Source of the DNA: Glutinoglossum americanum
Lineage: Eukaryota > Ascomycota > Geoglossomycetes > Geoglossales > Geoglossaceae
NCBI GenBank assembly: GCA_020080175.1
Contig: JAGHQL010000020.1
Coordinates: 133,297-197,296, forward strand
Reading direction: 5' to 3'
DNA length: 64,000 bases
Of the stretch, positions 59,354-64,000 are shown in pieces (the first letter of the stretch is position 1; every line of letters starts with the position of its first letter). The notes under the pieces were generated by a model that worked only from the letters and a program-made list of their open reading frames with translations, did not search any database and was not told the origin of the DNA. The translations under genes and the position numbers were made by a program.

Positions 59354-61006
59354 AACTTCACACTAGATCGACGTAGGCCTCAAGTGTCTGAAAGCTCTGG
59401 AGTTCACTCGCGGCCGAACCCTCTCGCACTTTAGTAAAAATCGCTGGCTACTAATCGTGCGACCTGCGCTCCACATTGCCAGCTGATCTCGACGACTCAA
59501 CTAACTGTTCTTCCTTTAATTGCGTGGTTTCACGCACTTGTTGTTTTCACCTTTTTTTCTTTTGGTTCTCAATTGTTTCGATCAACTGTAGCGCTCTCCC
59601 CGCATGGCCAACAATGTCTGACCGATGATGAAACCTCACTGTTCAACACATTGAGGTATATGGCTGAAATTATTGGCCGCTTTTGAGATTTTTTTTCTTC
59701 TTTTTTTTCCCTTGGCAGTACGAGAAAGCATCAAGACCCTGTTGGCTCCACTACTGCATTCTAGTTCCAAAGCATACAAGCTTTCAATCAGAACGAGGGG
59801 TATTTGGTAAACCGCAAATTACCTCGCCGCGTTCATGCGCTTGTACTGCGGGCGTTGATCCTGAACGCTGCAGGTCTTTCATAAGATTTGGGTAGATTTG
59901 CGGTCAACTAGTGATCCATTCAGCACTACTTTCAAGGTTAAGTTTGGTAGAGTGAGAGATTCTAGGGTGGAAAGAAGCAGTTATGTGTGTATTCAACCTG
60001 CTATCTAGGCTGGTGAGCTCTGGTGCAGATGGTGAGGGGCGCGGTGGAAGGAGGAGGAAAGAGAACGAAAGCGTGGTTAAGGTTGACTGTTTTTCTTTCT
60101 AATCCCCCTTTATGGTATTCATGTGTACTTCTGTCACCAGAAGCCGCGTTGGACTGGACCATTGACGATCCTTCTCCAAACTGCAATTGGCAAGGAATGC
60201 CGTTTTATGTTCTTTCTGCTCATCTCTATATCTCTTCTCTAAACGCCTCCATACGATTCCAAGATCAAGACATTCCTAGTTTGGCCATCCTTGGCCCGTA
60301 TCAAGCCTGAAGGGGGTGTGGAGTGTAAATAAGAAGAGATAAACACTACAGCAATGAAGTCCTTAAACAAAAACTCCCCGACACTACAGTCAAGCTGAAA
60401 TTTTATCTAAACCTCGCGGTAACTGCACCCATCCTAAATGATCTCTGGAACAGGCGTATTACCCATCGAAATTGAAGACCTATACAATACAAATATACCA
60501 GTGTAAGGAGCAGGTAGAATAATAGCACGGGTTGTATGGCGACGCGTATTTTCCGTACCGATCCGTTATCCTCGTTAGTTAAAGGCGGCGAGAGATCGCT
60601 TTGGTCTTGGCATCCAGGCACCATACGATTGCTTTCTAGGGCTTTCCAAAGGGAAGCCTCGAAAACCTCTCCTCCCTTCTCCCATCCATCCTCGAAACTT
60701 TCTTCTGCTCTACAGTCTCGGTAAGTACCCTCATCGTTACATCCCACGCAATCTGTATCCTCTCTGTCAATGACACATGATGATACTCGAGCTGGCACCA
60801 GTCCTAGAAAGACTTGTACTCTTTTTGCTGCGGAATAGCTTCACATGAGCAGAATCTCATACTTATCTGAACGTCATACCATTTACCAACGCCTTCTCGC
60901 CGCATATATCCCGCGCATTTTACTCGAATGCTGACGATAGATGCCAACAGCATATCAACCGCCCAACTCACTATCTTGCTTGAGTTTTAAGGCAACTCGT
61001 ATCACA
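59354..61006. other. Intergenic region between the YTH gene and AHA1
   Basis: 1.65 kb with two unproven small ORFs that overlap on opposite strands (60536-60724, +, 62 codons; 60403-60798, -, 131 codons with one hydrophobic stretch). A T-rich tract lies at 59684-59710. Nothing else is supported. Confidence 0.4.
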
Positions 61007-62190
61007 ATGTTGCACAACCCGAACAATTGGCATTGGGTTAACAAGGATGTATCTGCATGGGCGAAGGAATATCTTGAAGAGAGCCTGACTCAGGTCTCGG
61101 CGGAAGAAGGCGGCGTATCAGCAAAAGTAAACAAGGTCCTGAGCATGGATGGGGATGTCGATGTTAGCCAACGTAAGGGCAGGGTAATCACGCTCTTTGA
61201 CGTTAAGCTACAGCTCGAGTATACCGGTAGGTCTCCTTCTAGGGGGATTATTGATCACATTGCGAGTAGAGGTTGATTGTAAGTGATAGGCCGTACTACC
61301 AGCAAAGAGGAAGTTAGCGGGACCATTACCATCCCTGAAGTGGCCCACGACACTTCCCTCGACGAGTATGTCGTACGTCCTCTCCACCTCCCGCCCACCC
61401 CGTGGTGCCCGATATTTATGTCTGACTTGAATCCAACCCTCCAGTTTGATATTGATATATATTCGGATAGTAAATCCAAACAACCGGTGAAAGATCTAGT
61501 AAGAGCAAAGGTTGTCCCACAGCTGCGAGAAAAGCTCGTGAAACTTGGCCCGGCCCTCATCGCAGAGCACGGCAAAGACATACAACATGCACCAGGCTCC
61601 GGTCCTTCGAGTGGCGCCGCAACTCCTACATATCCACCTCCTACTTCTGCTAGTACTTTGGGAAAGCCGACCAGCGCCCCTGCTACCACGTCTACACAGA
61701 CGGGGACGAAAGGACCTCTAGTCAACGTCACAAGCGTCACAGACACCGAGGAGTTCAGAACCACAGCCGCGGAGCTTTTCCAAACTTTCACCGACCCTCA
61801 GCGCCTCGCTGCCTTTACGCGATCGCCTCCAAATGTATTTGAAGGAGCCAAGGAAGGCGGGAGGTTCGAGCTTTTTGGGGGTAACGTATCTGGCCAGTTC
61901 ATCCAACTTGAAGAACCAAATAAGATTGTCCAATTATGGAGACTCAAACAGTGGCCCACTAGCCATTACTCCAAGCTAGAGATTACTTTCGACCAGAATG
62001 ACCAGGACGCAGTGACAGTCATGCGAGTGAATTGGGACGGAGTGCCTATCGGACAAGAAGAGGTGACGAAGAGGAACTGGGGCGAGTACTATGTTGTGAG
62101 TGCCAAAACCGTCAATCCCAATACTGGGTGTTAGTTGATTGCATCACTGCTGACGATCCGTAGAGAAGCATCAAGACCACCTTTGGGTAA
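61007..62190 (+). CDS. AHA1: Activator of Hsp90 ATPase (AHA1)
   Basis: Four exons (61007-61226, 61290-61372, 61445-62095, 62164-62190) give 326 residues. The N-terminal AHA1 domain starts with LHNPNNWHWVNKDVSAWAKEYL and includes KVLSMDGDVDVSQRKGRVITLFDVKLQLEYTG and TIPEVAHDTSLDEYVFDIDIY (about 1-155). After a Pro/Ala/Thr linker, the C-terminal START-like domain runs from about 200: TSVTDTEEFRTTAAELFQTFTDPQRLAAFTRSPP, GGRFELFGGNVSGQF, LRLKQWP-like WRLKQWPTSHYS and the terminal WGEYYVRSIKTTFG, the last nine codons lying in a separate exon. It binds Hsp90 middle and N domains and stimulates its ATPase. The family usually begins MVLHNPNNWHW; here the Met at 61007 begins MLHNPNNWHW. Confidence 0.94.
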
Positions 62191-62974
62191 GCTCATCTTT
62201 TTTTCTTTTTCTTTTTTTTTTTTTCCGTTCTATTTGCAGCCCTTCGTTTGACGTATTTTTATTGTTATTTCTATTGTTGGACCTCTTTTTTTTGCGCCCA
62301 ACAAACGTGATGCCCAGCCTCGAGATCGGTCAGGTTTTGCGGCAGCATTTCGTGCTTGCACCTCGAGCTGCAAGTCAGCTCGTTACAGGTTCCCACTAGG
62401 CCTGGAATTGGCGCCTCCAACAGAGGTGTTTCGAGCCACAGCGACACTTGATTTATTATGCAGCCCCAACAGCGCTATTTCCAGCATCACAGAGTGCATG
62501 ACACTTTTCTCATGTCCGTCAGCTCATGTGAATTCCAATCAGCCAGGCATGCCTAGCGGAAACATCTCGCCGTCTTGACTTTTATTGGAACTTCCCAAGT
62601 TTCTTATCTATCTAACGTCTTGGCATTCTAGGTTTGGCACCATACTGTGACGGCGATCCGCCTGATTTCCATCATGATACGAGATGCAGTCCCATAACGA
62701 TGTAAACGCCACTTGAATGGTTATGGCGGAGGCGGGGTTGGTGGCCCAGAAATGGTTTGTTACCGGAGTCTACGGGGAATAGATAAATAAAGGAATCCTA
62801 CTAAGTTTCGGCCCGCCTTTGTTGGTTGTGATGTAATAATAGGTGTGCTATTGGACTATTGTTCTGGGCGATACCGACGACCTTCACGTTGTCATGTCGG
62901 TGCAAACTATCCCGAGGCGTACATGCATGCAGAGCCAGGTCAGAATGAGCGAGGAAGCCCCACCTTCACTCAAT

Positions 62975-62996
62975 GTAGTAGTAGTAGTAGTAGTAG
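62975..62996 (+). repeat. (GTA)7 microsatellite
   Basis: Seven near-perfect gta units, followed by gcggt. Confidence 0.9.
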
Positions 62997-63237
62997 CGGT
63001 GAAGCGTGTCGCCAGCCGATTTACCAAAGCCCCTCTCCGAGCTATACAATCCCACAGGGTTTCCTCTGCGAAAAAAAATTAAATTCAGCCTAACGTGCAC
63101 GCCACACACCCTCTCCCTCCCTCTCTCTGCCTCTCACAAAAAAAAAAACGCCCCGTAATAACAGAAAAGTGCCCCCCGTAAAGCCTATGCGCCTAAGCCC
63201 TAACGCACAGCATCAAACGCCCCGATTGGTGTGTTTT

Positions 63238-63253
63238 GGGGGGGGGGGGGGGG
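63238..63253 (+). repeat. 16-nt G homopolymer
   Basis: Sixteen consecutive G, flanked by gtgtttt and agg. Length may be unreliable in the assembly. Confidence 0.9.
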
Positions 63254-63362
63254 AGGACGACTCAGCCTCTCTCTCGCTACCCGCATCTTCCATTTTGGCC
63301 GGGAAAACAAAAGACCGATCTGAGCCCGAGGAATATATACTTCTTCCGTACGCCCCGCAACG

Positions 63363-63380
63363 ACACACACACACACACAC
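63363..63380 (+). repeat. (AC)9 microsatellite
   Basis: Nine AC units between cg and gcattcc. Confidence 0.9.
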
Positions 63381-63483
63381 GCATTCCTGATCGGGGGGAA
63401 AAATAGAGGGTTTTTTTTTTTTTTTAATTTTTATTTTTTTTTCCCTTATTTTATTTTCCCCGCGTAGAACCAGGAAGAGAGTG

Positions 63484-63510
<27 letters not shown>
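63484..63510 (+). repeat. 27-nt A homopolymer
   Basis: Uninterrupted A tract flanked by gtg and gtaacg, near a T-rich tract at about 63411-63440. Confidence 0.9.
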
Positions 63511-63514
<4 letters not shown>

Positions 63515-63651
63515 CGTTCGCGCTGCGTGCCACTTCGCGAAACCGGTAGATCAAAAACATCCCGTATTCTCGCCGCAAAAAAACACCCGGGAAAAAAAAA
63601 CACACATTCTCTCTCAGCAGCAGACCCCGGGATCCCGATCTCCCCTTGGGG

Positions 63652-63685
63652 AAAATATAAAATATAAAATATAAAATATAAAAAT
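63652..63685 (+). repeat. AAAATAT tandem repeat
   Basis: About four to five head-to-tail 7-bp units, AT-only, in a region with other simple repeats. Confidence 0.85.
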
Positions 63686-63841
63686 AGAGAAGTAGTACGG
63701 CTGCGAACAACGACCCGGAACGCCCGCCCTCCCGGCTGGTTTTGCGCGTGTGTAAAGCGCGGTGGGTTCGAGGCCAGGGCCGCACGGGCCGCGCTCTGGG
63801 GGGATGGGATCTAGAGCGCAAGCGAGAAGTAGGGAACGCTC

Positions 63842-63870
63842 TTCTTTCTTTCTTTCTTTCTCTCTTTCTT
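63842..63870 (+). repeat. (TTTC)n pyrimidine repeat
   Basis: About six ttct/tttc units running into a T run; a typical fungal promoter-type pyrimidine tract. Confidence 0.85.
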
Positions 63871-64000
63871 TTTTTATATACATATACGTGTGGTGGCTGT
63901 GTTTCCTTCCCGGGTCTGGATGGACGGGGAGGGGAGGAGATGGAGCATTTTGGGTGTGGGCGGGACGGGGGGGATCCGGTCCGGGGGTGGGGGGGGGGGG

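Larger units (their letters stand above)
62191..64000. other. Right-end non-coding region rich in simple repeats
   Basis: No supported gene. From about 62970 it carries a dense series of simple repeats: (GTA)7, a 16-nt G run, (AC)9, T- and A-rich tracts, a 27-nt A run, AAAATAT repeats, TTTC repeats and a final G-rich end. The few ORFs here read these repeats. It may be the upstream region of a gene beyond the window. Confidence 0.5.

Noticed and set aside
63213-63821. 202-codon minus-strand ORF at the right end
   Set aside because: Runs of Phe, Lys and Pro come from homopolymers and microsatellites; no protein-like pattern.

Overview
This 64 kb window comes from a filamentous ascomycete nuclear genome (Pezizomycotina). 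The genes are dense but carry many short GT-AG introns, mostly 46-90 nt with CTAAC/CTAAT-like branch sites. Every recognisable protein has an ascomycete-style architecture: a UTP14 and an mL41 sharing a promoter, a HUL5-type HECT ligase, a GH81 glucanase, a SEC3-type PIP2-binding domain and MER3/HOP1. The intron load (13 exons in the glucanase, 14 in MER3, 10 in HOP1) is heavier than in most Eurotiomycetes or Sordariomycetes. That would suit an early branch such as Pezizomycetes, but this is inference. I see no CRISPR array, bacterial operon, prophage, intact transposon, rRNA or tRNA gene.

Layout, left to right: a 2.7 kb stretch with no recognisable gene; a tiny dsRNA-binding-domain gene (2726-3159, +); a makorin-type RING/CCCH gene (4262-5633, +); a conserved fungal membrane/coiled-coil protein (6700-8594, +); mitochondrial ribosomal protein uS7m (9015-10136, +); a universal-stress-protein-domain gene (11858-14249, +); poly(A)-binding protein (15459-18046, -); a HUL5/UBE3C-type HECT ligase (18992-22839, -); a GH81 beta-1,3-glucanase with an apparent frameshift (23977-27204, -); UTP14 (28001-31103, -) divergent from mL41 (31257-31628, +); a SEC3-like gene lacking its C-terminal half (32216-34395, +); a secreted alpha-carbonic anhydrase (35504-36490, +); a UDP-galactose-type transporter (38193-39729, +); MER3/HFM1 helicase (40302-45622, +); an MDP-1-type phosphatase (47018-47793, +); a large Ser-rich orphan (48412-50898, -); HOP1 (52256-55153, -) divergent from a YTH-domain m6A reader of the Pho92/YTHDF type (56533-59353, +); and the Hsp90 co-chaperone AHA1 (61007-62190, +). 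The last 0.9 kb is packed with homopolymers and microsatellites.

Most genes are housekeeping (translation, ribosome biogenesis, proteostasis, wall remodelling, secretion). The 40-59 kb interval stands out because three genes with meiotic roles lie within 19 kb: MER3 (crossover helicase), HOP1 (chromosome axis) and a YTH reader whose yeast relative acts on meiotic mRNAs. I found no clearly undescribed multi-gene system. The best leads are the truncated SEC3, the glucanase frameshift, the meiotic neighbourhood, a stop-free 3n intron that splits a makorin zinc finger, and the small dsRBD gene.

Exon boundaries were set by eye from GT-AG sites, intron phase and continuity with remembered family sequences. 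Start codons are less certain than internal exons.
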